A stretch of DNA of 64,000 nt from Gillisella vitis. GTDB taxonomy: Bacteria > Pseudomonadota > Alphaproteobacteria > Rhizobiales > Rhizobiaceae. Each line of letters opens with the position of its first letter. Within the stretch, counting starts at the first letter, position 1. Below the pieces are notes generated by a model. It worked only from the letters and a program-made list of their open reading frames with translations, had not been told where the DNA came from and searched no databases. The stretch lies in contig NZ_JACHLU010000004.1 of NCBI RefSeq assembly GCF_014204625.1, positions 186,001-250,000 of the forward strand. The letters run 5' to 3'. Position numbers and translations under genes: made by a program. Positions 46,404 through 55,046 of the stretch are shown one piece after another.

Positions 46404-47252
46404 GTGAAAATTGCGAGCCGGAACTGGCATTTGGCCCATGGACGCACGCTGGAGCTTGGCGCACAGGCAAGGCTGATGGCAATTGTCAATGTCACACCGG
46501 ATTCCTTCTCGGATGGCGGCAGCCACGAAGCCGTGCACGATGCGGTGGATTATGCGCTGGCCTGCATTCAGGACGGTGCAGATATTATTGATATTGGCGG
46601 AGAATCAACCCGTCCGGGAGCAACGCCTGTGTCGGCTTTGCAGGAGCAGGACCGGGTTTTGCCGGTGATTGAGGCCTTGGCAAAGCAAAGCGATGTGCTG
46701 ATCTCGATTGATACCTACAGGGCCGAGACAGCGCGGCTGGCGCTAGCGGCAGGTGCACATATTATCAATGATGTGTCTGGCCTGCAAAAAGAGCCGCAGA
46801 TTGCCGCTGTTGCGGTATCGTTTCGGGCTGGCCTTTGCATCATGCATACAGGGCGTGAGCGTGAGGTGCTGGCCGATCCGATTGCAGATCAGCGCCTGTT
46901 TTTCCAAAATGCCCTTGCTATTGCGGCAGCAGCCCATGTATCTGCGGAGACGATCACGCTGGACCCCGGATTTGGTTTTGCCAAGGAAACCTTGGAGGCC
47001 AACATGGATCTGATGGCGCGTCTGGATGAATTGCACAACCTCGGTTTTCCGCTGCTGGTGGGCACGTCCCGCAAGCGGTTTTTGGGGCGCTTGACCGGGC
47101 GCGATGCGGCAGAGCGCGACATTGCCACGGCTGCGACCTCGGCTCTGCTGCGCATGAAGGGTGCAAGCGTGTTTCGCGTGCATGACGTGAAAGCCAATCG
47201 GGATGCGTTGGCGGTTACAGATGCCATGCTGGCGGCGGTGGCGCGGGTTTAG
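46404..47252 (+). CDS. folP: Dihydropteroate synthase
   Basis: 282 aa starting at GTG 46404 with TGGAGG 7 nt upstream. It condenses para-aminobenzoate with the pterin pyrophosphate to dihydropteroate. Motifs are MAIVNVTPDSFSDGGSH, IIDIGGESTRPGATPV, LDPGFGFAKETLEANMDLM and LVGTSRKRFLG with the loop contacting the pterin. folB and folK follow, making a folate operon. Confidence 0.96.
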   Translation: MKIASRNWHLAHGRTLELGAQARLMAIVNVTPDSFSDGGSHEAVHDAVDYALACIQDGADIIDIGGESTRPGATPVSALQEQDRVLPVIEALAKQSDVLISIDTYRAETARLALAAGAHIINDVSGLQKEPQIAAVAVSFRAGLCIMHTGREREVLADPIADQRLFFQNALAIAAAAHVSAETITLDPGFGFAKETLEANMDLMARLDELHNLGFPLLVGTSRKRFLGRLTGRDAAERDIATAATSALLRMKGASVFRVHDVKANRDALAVTDAMLAAVARV

Positions 47253-47325
47253 GGAAATGCTCTCGGAAAATATAATGTGTTATGTGCGTTAAGGCTAACG
47301 CACGGCGTTATCAAAGGATGGATCT

Positions 47326-47694
47326 ATGGCGGATACCTATAGGATTACTCTCAAAAATTGCGGATTTTTTGCCCGCCATGGTCTGCACGAGCAGGAAGAA
47401 TTTCTGGGGCAGCGTTTTTTTGTTGATGCGGAGCTGGAAGTGCTGTTTTCCGATGCGCTGGAGGCCGATGAGCTGTCCGGCACGGTGGATTATGGCGTTG
47501 CCTTCAATGTGATTGAAGAGATTGTCACCGGCAAGCGCCGCTATCTGATTGAGGCCTTGGCTTTGGACATTGCCAAGTCGCTCTGTGCGCGGTTTGAGCC
47601 GATTGTGCGTGCCAAGATTACTGTGCGAAAGCCCAGTGCGCCGATTACCGGCATGTTGGATTATGCCGAGGTTTCCGTTGATCATCACCGATGA
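47326..47694 (+). CDS. folB: Dihydroneopterin aldolase
   Basis: 122 aa from ATG 47326 with AAAGGATGG upstream. It cleaves dihydroneopterin to 6-hydroxymethyl-dihydropterin. The FolB pattern is ILKNCGFFARHGLHEQEEFLGQRFFVDAEL-like and DYGVAFNVIEEIVTGKRRYLIEALA, ending in the conserved KPSAPI. It overlaps the start of folK by 17 bp. Confidence 0.95.
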   Translation: MADTYRITLKNCGFFARHGLHEQEEFLGQRFFVDAELEVLFSDALEADELSGTVDYGVAFNVIEEIVTGKRRYLIEALALDIAKSLCARFEPIVRAKITVRKPSAPITGMLDYAEVSVDHHR

Positions 47695-48208
47695 CTGTCA
47701 CACCGTCACCGCAGCCCTTGGGCTGGGTGGCAATATCGGTGATCCGGCCTCGGCCATGGCTTTGGCATTGCAGGTGCTGAACGCACGGGACGATTGCGAG
47801 GTGCTCGCTGTTTCCGGGCTTTATCGTACACCGCCCTGGGGCAAGCTGGATCAGGCCGATTTCTTCAACTGTTGTGCTTTGGTGAAAACAAGCCTGTCAG
47901 CGGCTTATTTGCTGGATGTGTGCCTTGATCTCGAGCGGTCCATGAAGCGTGTGCGGCTCGAGCGCTGGGGTCCGCGCACGCTGGATATTGATATTTTGCT
48001 CTATGGGGATCATGTCATAGATGAGCCGCATCTGACCATTCCCCATCCCCGCATGGTGGAGCGCGCATTCGTACTGCGTCCTTTGGCTGATATTGGCAAG
48101 GAGCTGGAGGTGTCGGGCAGGTCGGTGATGGACTGGCTTGCGCAGGTGGATATTGCCGATATTGCGGTGGCCGATGCCGATCCGCTGTGGTGGAAGCGGC
48201 CCGCCTGA
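47678..48208 (+). CDS. folK: Pyrophosphokinase FolK (HPPK)
   Basis: 176 aa if the start is TTG 47678, which follows GAGG at a good distance; there is no in-frame ATG near the conserved N-terminus, and the ATG at 47691 is out of frame. It pyrophosphorylates 6-hydroxymethyl-dihydropterin, the substrate of FolP. Motifs are ALGLGGNIGDP, SGLYRTPPWG, DFFNCCALVKT and RWGPRTLDIDILLYG. The C-terminal ERAFVLRPLADI is standard. Confidence 0.93.
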   Translation: MIITDDCHTVTAALGLGGNIGDPASAMALALQVLNARDDCEVLAVSGLYRTPPWGKLDQADFFNCCALVKTSLSAAYLLDVCLDLERSMKRVRLERWGPRTLDIDILLYGDHVIDEPHLTIPHPRMVERAFVLRPLADIGKELEVSGRSVMDWLAQVDIADIAVADADPLWWKRPA

Positions 48209-48283
48209 CGGCAAAGCGGCGGTCATAAAAAATCCCGGCATTCCGCAAGGAAGACCGGGACATGGTCAACAGAAGAATACGTG

Positions 48284-48832
48284 TTACTTCTGGATGGAGC
48301 TGACCGCTGTCTGGTCCACCTGACGATTGAGGCGAAGGCCAATCACCGGGATCATGCGGTCTTCGACCTTAACGGAGATTGTCACGTTCATGGCTTTTTC
48401 GTCCTGAATACTGGCCACCATGGCACCATTCAGCTTGGCACGATTGATGCCCATCACGGCCTTGTTGCCGTTGACCTCGCCCGAGACAATATCAAGGCCC
48501 TTGCCATCGGCACCGTCGAGAAACTGGCCGGTATAGGTGCCGCCTTTCATCGAAATCACGGCATTCATCGGCTGGGAGAAAACGCCGACGCGGCAGGTGC
48601 CACCAAGTTTGATGCCGGCATCGTTGCCTTCAACAGGTTCGCCTGTCAGGTCGCAGCTGAATTTTGTACCCTTGTATTTTCCGGCAACGATTTCGCCCGG
48701 TCCGCTCCAGACCCCGGACACAGATTCAAAAAACTGACGATCCTTTTGCGCAGCAGCCGCCGAAGACAGCGGAAGAGCAATCACGCAGGCGGCAGTCAGG
48801 CTGCCGAGGATCGAGACAATACGGTGCGACAT
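48284..48832 (-). CDS. Periplasmic protein of unknown function
   Basis: 182 aa from ATG 48832 (MSHRIVSILG) with AAGGA upstream. A signal peptide (SLTAACVIALPLSSAAAA) leads into a beta-rich mature chain with two Cys residues (FSCDLTG, GTCRVG) likely to form a disulphide. Segments such as GVWSGPGEIVAGKYKGTKF and GQFLDGADGKGLDIVSGE suggest a small barrel. I do not recognise the family. A hairpin of TCCCGG/CCGGGA at about 48232-48259 separates it from the convergent folK. Confidence 0.68.
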   Translation of the reverse strand: MSHRIVSILGSLTAACVIALPLSSAAAAQKDRQFFESVSGVWSGPGEIVAGKYKGTKFSCDLTGEPVEGNDAGIKLGGTCRVGVFSQPMNAVISMKGGTYTGQFLDGADGKGLDIVSGEVNGNKAVMGINRAKLNGAMVASIQDEKAMNVTISVKVEDRMIPVIGLRLNRQVDQTAVSSIQK

Positions 48833-48982
48833 CGGTTTTTCCTTAGCGCGAACAGCTAAACTTATGACCTTATCTATAGGGTCGGGATGGTTAATATTTC
48901 CTTTCTTTTTACCATAAACCCCTCTGAAATGCTTAAGGAATACAGATGTTTTGTCGGAGACAAAATCGGGAAAAGTCATAGA

Positions 48983-50086
48983 TTACAGGTTCTTGCTGTC
49001 CTTGTTGAGTGTGGGGCGCAGATCGCCGACAAAATCGCTGATGCCTGGACGTTTCAATGCATTGAAGCTTAAGGGGCGGCAGAGGTCCATGGCAGCGATA
49101 CCGATTCTTGCGGTCATTAGCCCGTTGATTACACCTTCTCCAAGCCTTGCCGAGAGGCGCGAGGCCAATCCGTGACCCAAAACCTGCTGTGCCAGTCCAT
49201 CGCCAATGGCAATGGAGCCGGTGACGGCAAGATGGGCAAAGACATCGCGTAGCAGCCGCATCATGCCGAACGAGCCGGGGCGTCCGCCATACAGCTCGGC
49301 CATGCCGCGCACCAGCCGCACCACTTCAAACAGCACATAGGCCAGATCCACCAGCGCACGCGGGCTGACCGCCGTGACAACGGATACGCGCTTGGAGGCC
49401 TGAACAATCATGGTGCGGGCCTTGGCATCCAGGGGGCCAAGCAATTCGCGCTCGGCCAGCGCAATCAGGTGTGGCGCATCGATAATGTCACCTTCTGCCG
49501 CTTCCAGCACGGTTCTGCCCCGGGCGGTCTCAGACCTGTGGCGGGTGAGGGCTTCGACATCCTTGACCAGCTTCCGGGCTTCGCTGGCAGTACCTTGCAG
49601 GCCAAGCGCCGTGCCGCGTTCCTTGATGGTCTGCACGGCGTTGAGCCGATAAATACCGGCCACTTCGCGGGCAATAACCACCAGCAAGGCGCTCATTCCA
49701 AGCGCAAGCACGGTCATGGCCGTATAGCCCAGCCAGTCGGCACGGGTAAACAGGTCGCGGATCAGGTCATCAATCCAGATGCCGACAGCAAGGGACAGCA
49801 AAGTGCCAAAGGCCGCAGCCGCCAGCTTGCCAAACGAAAAGCCGCGCTTGCGCGGTATGGCAATGGGCACAATGGCATCGTCACTGGTCAGCTCACTCAA
49901 AAATGGATCTTCAGCATCCGGCGTGATGGTTATATCCGCAGAAAAGCTGCGTGGCGGCCGTTTGGGCGCCTCTTTCGGGCGCGTATCGGCCTGTTCCCGG
50001 ATCGGCATGGTGGCCGTATCATCATCCAGCGCAAAGGCTGTGGGGCGGCGTGATGCCGGGCGTTGTTCCTGAGGTGTTTTGCTCAT
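48983..50086 (-). CDS. TIGR01620/YcjF-type DUF697 membrane protein
   Basis: 367 aa. The N-terminal 100 residues are polar (ALDDDTATMPIREQ). Two membrane segments follow (LAAAAFGTLLSLAVGIWIDDLI and WLGYTAMTVLALGMSALLVVI), then a DUF697-like domain (RTMIVQASKRVSVVTAVSPRALVDLAYVLFE, LPGSFGMMRLLRDVFAHLAVTGSIAIGDGLAQQ). It is the regular partner of YcjX. Its start overlaps the YcjX stop by four bases (ATGA), so translation is coupled. The function of the pair, possibly an envelope-stress GTPase system, is not settled. Confidence 0.88.
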   Translation of the reverse strand: MSKTPQEQRPASRRPTAFALDDDTATMPIREQADTRPKEAPKRPPRSFSADITITPDAEDPFLSELTSDDAIVPIAIPRKRGFSFGKLAAAAFGTLLSLAVGIWIDDLIRDLFTRADWLGYTAMTVLALGMSALLVVIAREVAGIYRLNAVQTIKERGTALGLQGTASEARKLVKDVEALTRHRSETARGRTVLEAAEGDIIDAPHLIALAERELLGPLDAKARTMIVQASKRVSVVTAVSPRALVDLAYVLFEVVRLVRGMAELYGGRPGSFGMMRLLRDVFAHLAVTGSIAIGDGLAQQVLGHGLASRLSARLGEGVINGLMTARIGIAAMDLCRPLSFNALKRPGISDFVGDLRPTLNKDSKNL

Positions 50087-51564
50087 GCGAGGCGGTCTCC
50101 CAACAGAAATTGCAGGGCGCGATCCAGCCGGATGTGGGGGATGGACAGTGTGATGCTGCCGCCCGTTTCATCCAGCTCCGGTGGGCGAAAACGAATGATG
50201 TTGAGATCAGGCAGGGCGTCGTCCGGCAAGTCAGCAGCCGTTGCTTTTGTACGGAACAATGGTTCGATATTATGCGGCAGATCACCGGGAAAAACGGCTG
50301 TCTTGCGCATGCCGTCAAAACGCTCGGTGCCAATGGTTTCGCCTGCCATGGGCGTGCCAACCACCACGGGCAGCAGATGGCCATCCTGTTTCACGCTCGC
50401 CTCGCGCGTGGCCCGCACGGATGCCAGCGCCAGCACCTCAATGCCGGCACCGGCCATGCCAATCGAGGTGATGGCACCATCCACCAGACGGCGGGTGATG
50501 CTTTGCAATTGCGCGTGGCTCTCGTGGTGCAAATGGTCGGCCTTGGTGGCCGCCACCAGCACCTTATCTATCCGCCGCCCAATCAACCCCGCAAGCCAGC
50601 TTGAATTGCCGGGCCGAAAACAGGCCAGCACAGCGGCCAGCGCCCGCTCCAGATCCTGCACCGCTTCCGGGCCGCGATTGATGGCCTGCAAGGCGTCCAC
50701 CAGCACAATCTGGCGGTCAAGCCGTGCAAAATGCTCCCGGAAAAACGGCTTTACCACCACGGATTTATAGGCCTCATAGCGCCGTTCCATCATTGCCCGC
50801 AGCGAGCCGCGCACCACTTTTCTGTCGGGGTTGAGCGGTAGCGGCGAGAAGGTCAGGGCCGGTGAGCCATCGAGATCGCCCGGCATTAAAAACCGGCCGG
50901 GAGGCAGAGTGGAGAGCGAGCGTTCATCGGATTTGCAGGCTTTAAGATAATCGGCAAACGCCGATGCCAGTGCACGGGCTGTTGCTTCATCGGCAGGGGC
51001 GTCGGGATCGGCAAGGGTTGCCAGTTGCATCCAGCGCGCTGCCAGCTCCTGCCGTATGCCAGTTTTGGCCAGCGCGACCGTGTTGGCGCTGAAGGTGGTG
51101 TAATCCTGATTGAGCAATGGCAAATCCAGCAGCCACTCGCCGGGATAATCAACGATGTCGATGGCAAGTTTGCCACTTGAGAACATCCGGCTCCAGCCGC
51201 TGGCGCTTTTAAACTCGATCACCAGTCGCAATTCGGAGATGGCGCGGGTGGAATCGGGCCAGATCCGGTCGCGCACCAATGCGCTGATGTGATCCTCATA
51301 CTGAAACCGCGGAACGGCATCATCTGGCTGAGGTTCAAGGCTGACGCGGGCAATGCGGCCCGATTGCAGCGGCTCAAACAGTGGCAGGCGTCCGCCATTC
51401 AGCAGATTATGCACCAGCGACGAAATAAAAACAGTTTTACCGGCGCGCGACAGGCCCGTAACGCCCAGCCGAATGGTGGGATAGAGCAGGTTGGAAGCCC
51501 GGTCTGTCAGGTTGTCAAAGGCAATGCGGGTTTCGTCGGTAAAACGGGTCAGAGATGGCGGCAC
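50083..51564 (-). CDS. YcjX-family GTP-binding protein (DUF463)
   Basis: 493 aa. The P-loop is GLSRAGKTVFISSLVHNLL, with further family segments DIVDYPGEWLLDLPLL (G3-like DxxG region) and VAATKADHLHHESH (NKxD equivalent, here TKAD). Strong similarity to the YcjX pattern is by eye. The TIGR01620 partner begins inside its stop. The start is ATG 51564. Confidence 0.9.
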   Translation of the reverse strand: MPPSLTRFTDETRIAFDNLTDRASNLLYPTIRLGVTGLSRAGKTVFISSLVHNLLNGGRLPLFEPLQSGRIARVSLEPQPDDAVPRFQYEDHISALVRDRIWPDSTRAISELRLVIEFKSASGWSRMFSSGKLAIDIVDYPGEWLLDLPLLNQDYTTFSANTVALAKTGIRQELAARWMQLATLADPDAPADEATARALASAFADYLKACKSDERSLSTLPPGRFLMPGDLDGSPALTFSPLPLNPDRKVVRGSLRAMMERRYEAYKSVVVKPFFREHFARLDRQIVLVDALQAINRGPEAVQDLERALAAVLACFRPGNSSWLAGLIGRRIDKVLVAATKADHLHHESHAQLQSITRRLVDGAITSIGMAGAGIEVLALASVRATREASVKQDGHLLPVVVGTPMAGETIGTERFDGMRKTAVFPGDLPHNIEPLFRTKATAADLPDDALPDLNIIRFRPPELDETGGSITLSIPHIRLDRALQFLLGDRLA

Positions 51565-51627
51565 GTTGAGCGTATCCTCTTCTTCTCTTCCCCATATAGT
51601 GCCTTGATGGGCCGGATTGAAGAGAGC

Positions 51628-52140
51628 TTATGCCTGAATGAAATCAATCAGCCGCCAAGCCTGTTCTGAAACCGCAGTATTTTCAATGCGCTCCAGCACG
51701 GCAAGTCCGCAGGGCGGATAGCCGTTTGGAATGATGGTGTTGATGTCATCTGCTCCCGCCAGTGCCTCCAGCGTTTCGCAGATGGACGGGTTATGGCCAA
51801 TCAGCATGACGGAGCGGGGATTGCTCGGGACAGACAGAATTTCCGCATAGACCAATTGGGAGCCGTTATACAATTCATCCACAAAGCGGAATGGAGCATC
51901 TTCATCGCACAGGGCGCGGCGCACCGCCTCGGCTGTCTGGCGACACCGAAGCGCTGTTGAGCAGATGACGAGGTCAGGCCGATAATTCAGGTCTGCCGCT
52001 CTGTCCATCACGATCTCAGCCTGTGCATATCCCTTGTCATTCAGGGCGCGATCAAAATCCTTTTGCCCATTTTCTGGCCAGCCAGCTTCGGCATGGCGCA
52101 GCAGGTAAATACGCGATGGTGATGGCGAAGCAACGGTCAT
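51628..52140 (-). CDS. SixA-like histidine phosphatase
   Basis: 170 aa from ATG 52140 (MTVASPSPSRIYLLRHAEAG); ATG 52155 is an alternative. The RHG catalytic motif is LRHAEAGW, followed by RALNDKGYAQAE, and the second His is in LIGHNPSI. It belongs to the short SixA group, which removes phosphate from small molecules or Hpt-type histidines; the substrate here is unknown. An independent Hpt gene lies at 44.5 kb. Confidence 0.9.
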   Translation of the reverse strand: MTVASPSPSRIYLLRHAEAGWPENGQKDFDRALNDKGYAQAEIVMDRAADLNYRPDLVICSTALRCRQTAEAVRRALCDEDAPFRFVDELYNGSQLVYAEILSVPSNPRSVMLIGHNPSICETLEALAGADDINTIIPNGYPPCGLAVLERIENTAVSEQAWRLIDFIQA

Positions 52141-52419
52141 GCAGCAGGTTTCCATTGAGGCTGGTTATGCCTATCGCGTCGGCTCCGGCGGCGTCAACTG
52201 CTATATGCATAAAGTCTTGTCTGCTGGCGCGGTTTGGAGTTGAGGACTGTCAAGAGCTGGTGGCGCAGAATTTGTTCCTGCTTTAAAATGGTGAAAATAT
52301 AGTCCTTTAGCTGATTTTTGTGACAAATTTAAAAAACACTGAAACGCCAGAGTAAGGCTTGAATGAGACTATTCGAAAGGTTATACGTCCGCCAAGAGAT
52401 GTTCTTCAGGAGAATCGCG

Positions 52420-52839
52420 TTGAGTGAGAAGATCGATCTTATTGAGCCTGTGCTCTCGGATGACGACGAGTTCATGAATGCCAAGCAGCGTGCCTACTTT
52501 CGTGCGAAATTGATTGCCTGGAAGAATGACATCCTGCGAGAGGCAAAGGAAACCCTTGGCCATCTTGCTGAGGAAAGTGCAAACCACCCCGATCTGGCAG
52601 ATCGCGCTTCGTCTGAGACGGACCGTGCCATCGAGTTGCGCGCGCGTGACCGACAGCGCAAGCTGATCTCCAAGATCGATGCAGCGTTGCAGCGTATTGA
52701 TGAGGGCACCTACGGTTACTGTGAGGAAACCGGAGAGCCTATCAGCTTGAAACGCCTTGATGCCCGACCGATTGCGACCCTCTCCATTGAGGCGCAGGAA
52801 CGGCACGAGCGCCGCGAAAAAGTCTACCGCGACGAATGA
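52420..52839 (+). CDS. dksA: RNA polymerase-binding transcription factor DksA (single-Cys type)
   Basis: 139 aa with TTG 52420 as likely start: AGGAGA lies 6 nt before it and SEKIDLIEPVLSDDDEFM is the usual rhizobial N-terminus; ATG 52363 and 52399 give unsupported extensions. The coiled-coil tip follows EFMNAKQRAYFRAKLIAWKNDIL. The C-terminal zinc-finger region is YGYCEETGEPISLKRLDARPIATLSIEAQ, and it holds only one Cys instead of the four of E. coli DksA. It should bind RNA polymerase and amplify the stringent response without zinc. Confidence 0.93.
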   Translation: MSEKIDLIEPVLSDDDEFMNAKQRAYFRAKLIAWKNDILREAKETLGHLAEESANHPDLADRASSETDRAIELRARDRQRKLISKIDAALQRIDEGTYGYCEETGEPISLKRLDARPIATLSIEAQERHERREKVYRDE

Positions 52840-52977
52840 GCCAACTGTGTTTACAGTGCCGCGCAGCCCTGTGGTGTGCGGTGCTGTAGGTGCAGGTTAC
52901 ACGGCACATGCTGACTCGCAGCAAAACTCTCCACACGCGGGGAGTGAAGCGGTCTATGATTGTGAATCGCAAGTCAT

Positions 52978-53160
52978 TAAAACTCCGTCAGGTTCAGGCG
53001 TAACCGGACAGGGGTTTTATTGTGTCTTTACCTGTTTACCTTTGTGTTTCCGGGAAAGCCGGATTCTACAAAGCGGGAACAGGTTTTCGGATACATTCGA
53101 TGCGAAAACAAGGAACGAGATCATCGTTCCTATTCCGGTTTACAGAACACGACGCAAATG
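52978..53160. repeat. Degenerate RIME-type mosaic element
   Basis: TAAAACTCCGTCAGGTTCAG is followed by TTTCCGGGAAAGCCGGATTC and TTTTCGGATACATTCGATGC, the same modules as at 5224 and 24541 but more diverged. It is adjacent to a CCGGTTTACAGAACACGACG motif that recurs at 53371. Confidence 0.65.
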
Positions 53161-53177
53161 TTTTCGAGGCTTCGCCA

Positions 53178-53330
53178 CCCCCTCATCCGGCTGCCGCCAT
53201 CTTCTCCCCGCTGGGGAGAAGATACCAAGCCGACAGCACGGAGCCTCGGCTTTATGATGAGGGAAGACAAGGGTTTCTTCATCTCTCTTCTCCCCGCAGG
53301 GGAGAAGGTCCCGGCAGGGGGATGAGGGGG
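53178..53330. repeat. MITE-like inverted repeat with CCCCCTCATCC termini
   Basis: Termini CCCCCTCATCC (53178-53188) and GGATGAGGGGG (53320-53330) form an inverted repeat about 153 bp long. Inside, each arm has a hairpin with CTTCTCCCC/GGGGAGAAG (near 53208-53224 and 53285-53309). The CTCATCCGGCTGCCGCC and CTTCTCCCC blocks are a common dispersed repeat in rhizobia and brucellae as I know them. Confidence 0.75.
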
Positions 53331-53472
53331 TAAGCGACATAGCAAAACGTTTGTGTCGTGTACTATGATTCCGGCTTACAGGACACGACGCAAACAAGAA
53401 AACCCCTTTGCGTCATGTGCCGTGGATTCCGATTGTCCCTATGATGCAATAAACGATAAACGCCGCTGCATA

Positions 53473-54729
53473 TCAGTCTTTGCGGGGCTCGCCCATTTCC
53501 CCAAAAATCCGGGCAATCTCGTTTTGCAAATTGCCTTCAGTGCGATTTTCCGGGCCACTCGTCGCATGAACGGCCGGGGCCATCTGTGGCTTTGCGATGG
53601 CGCTGACATCCATGGCTGGAATGCTCCGCGCAACAGGCGGCTCGACTGTAGGGCGCGGGCGCGGCGCGGGCTGGGCCAGCACGTCGGCATCAAGAATTTT
53701 TTCGAATTCGCTTTTGATGCTTTCCATATCGGGATCAACCCGTGGAGTTGCTTCAACCGGCGTTGGTATCTCAACCGGCTCAACGGGTGGCTTGAAGCGC
53801 TCGGCAGCAAAGGGTTCGACTTTGGGTGCCAGAACCCGCTCGCGTGCCGCGTCCAGTGCCAGTGTGGCGTCTTCCATTCGAACAGCCGGAGGGGCCTGGT
53901 TTGGTACTGGAGCCGGAGCCACCACCACCTCTGGCGCTTCTGCTCTCAATGGTTCCGGTGTTTTGACCGGCGGTGAAGGCTTTGCTGGTTCAGGGGCTTT
54001 GGCGGGTTCCGCTGCAACGTCTATGGATGCAGCCGGAGCCTGAACCACAGGCGCACGCGCAGGGACAGACGATGGGGCCACGACGGGAGCTGGTGTTGAC
54101 ACTGGCGGCGCGGCTGACTGTGGACGAGGGGCGCTCACGGTTTCAGGCACGATTTCGGGTGCCGGAGCGGTTCTGGCAGGTGTTTTGGCAATTGGTGGGT
54201 CTTGCCGCAGGGGTTTCTGGGGGGCAGCAGGTTCCGTTGGCATCACCAGTTCGAGGGCTGGTGCCTTCTTTTGCTCTTCGCGGACAGGCTTCAGTCGATC
54301 ACGCGGCATTGGCGCGTCACTTCTCAAGTCAGGGGCGCTCGCTTGCAGGGCCGCATGGTCCTGCTGGGCCGGAAACGCCTCATTGGCCCGATGCTCAGCA
54401 AGGGCCGCATTGGCAGCAAGCTCGCCCGCCAGATAGGCTTTTGGCTCGCCAATACCACTTTCAACAACAATATCCGTTGGTCCGCCAATCAGAATCAGAT
54501 GCTCAATATTATCACGGCGCACCAGCACAAGCCGGCGGCGCGTATCAACGGCGGTGGCATCCAGCACCTGCAAGCGGGGCTGACGGCTGCGTCCACCGCG
54601 TACAAACGGCGACGGTGCTTTGTTGCGAATGATCCACAAAACGGCAATCAGCACAACAAGCGCCAAAAACACGCCACCTGCCGCAATGACAAAGCGTGCT
54701 CCATAGGCGTTGAGGATTTCGTCGATCAT
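53473..54729 (-). CDS. FliO-domain-like protein with long Pro/Ala-rich tail
   Basis: 418 aa from ATG 54729 (MIDEILNAYG), with GGAG 9 nt upstream; ATG 54735 is also possible. One membrane helix (FVIAAGGVFLALVVLIAVLWII) is followed by a FliO-like beta segment (LQVLDATAVDTRRRLVLVRR, then DNIEHLILIGGPTDIVVESG). The remaining 300 residues are Pro/Ala/Val/Glu-rich and disordered-looking, ending in a short helix (NEIARIFGEMGEPRKD). FliO acts at the flagellar export gate, but no flagellar genes are in the window, so a different role is likely. It is divergent from cckA. Confidence 0.7.
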   Translation of the reverse strand: MIDEILNAYGARFVIAAGGVFLALVVLIAVLWIIRNKAPSPFVRGGRSRQPRLQVLDATAVDTRRRLVLVRRDNIEHLILIGGPTDIVVESGIGEPKAYLAGELAANAALAEHRANEAFPAQQDHAALQASAPDLRSDAPMPRDRLKPVREEQKKAPALELVMPTEPAAPQKPLRQDPPIAKTPARTAPAPEIVPETVSAPRPQSAAPPVSTPAPVVAPSSVPARAPVVQAPAASIDVAAEPAKAPEPAKPSPPVKTPEPLRAEAPEVVVAPAPVPNQAPPAVRMEDATLALDAARERVLAPKVEPFAAERFKPPVEPVEIPTPVEATPRVDPDMESIKSEFEKILDADVLAQPAPRPRPTVEPPVARSIPAMDVSAIAKPQMAPAVHATSGPENRTEGNLQNEIARIFGEMGEPRKD

Positions 54730-55046
54730 GGTCATACTCTCCGTCTTTTTTTCACGTTTACTACAACGATGTTTCCGCCTTCGAGGCAAGACGTTACGGT
54801 CTTGTGTCGTCCTGTTTCCAGCGTTTCATGATGAAGTTGGCACGCCCGTTACCACAGGATTGCGGCAAGCGTGTGAGATTGCCTGTGAATGACGGACAAT
54901 GTGCACCCTGTTGCGCTTTTTGCGCCGCGCACAAGTTGGTAGAAGTTGGTAAAGACTATAACACACCGATTCTCGGCATTGCTGCCGGGGCAGAGCGCTT
55001 AAGACACGTTATTGTGACGTCAAATGCCGTTCAGGATGAGGAACTC
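54730..55046. other. Divergent promoter region between FliO-like gene and cckA
   Basis: 317 bp between the two starts. A 10-bp-spaced direct repeat AAGTTGGT at 54933-54940 and 54943-54950 lies about 100 bp before cckA. No gene or repeat element is convincing, although an uninterrupted frame upstream of cckA crosses the region. Confidence 0.45.

Larger units (their letters stand above)
52840..53472. other. Repeat-rich intergenic region after dksA
   Basis: 633 bp without a gene I can support. It starts with dksA 3' sequence, then a mosaic element (about 52978-53160, listed separately), a long inverted repeat (53178-53330, listed separately), and a second near-copy of the CCGG(T/C)TTACAG(A/G)ACACGACGCAAA motif (53371-53394, also 53139-53157). 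Frames here such as the one from 52757 are mosaics of repeat sequence. Confidence 0.6.

Noticed and set aside
52757..53257. 166-codon plus-strand frame after dksA
   Set aside because: It starts within dksA and continues through mosaic repeats; composition is that of repeat sequence, and it has no family match.
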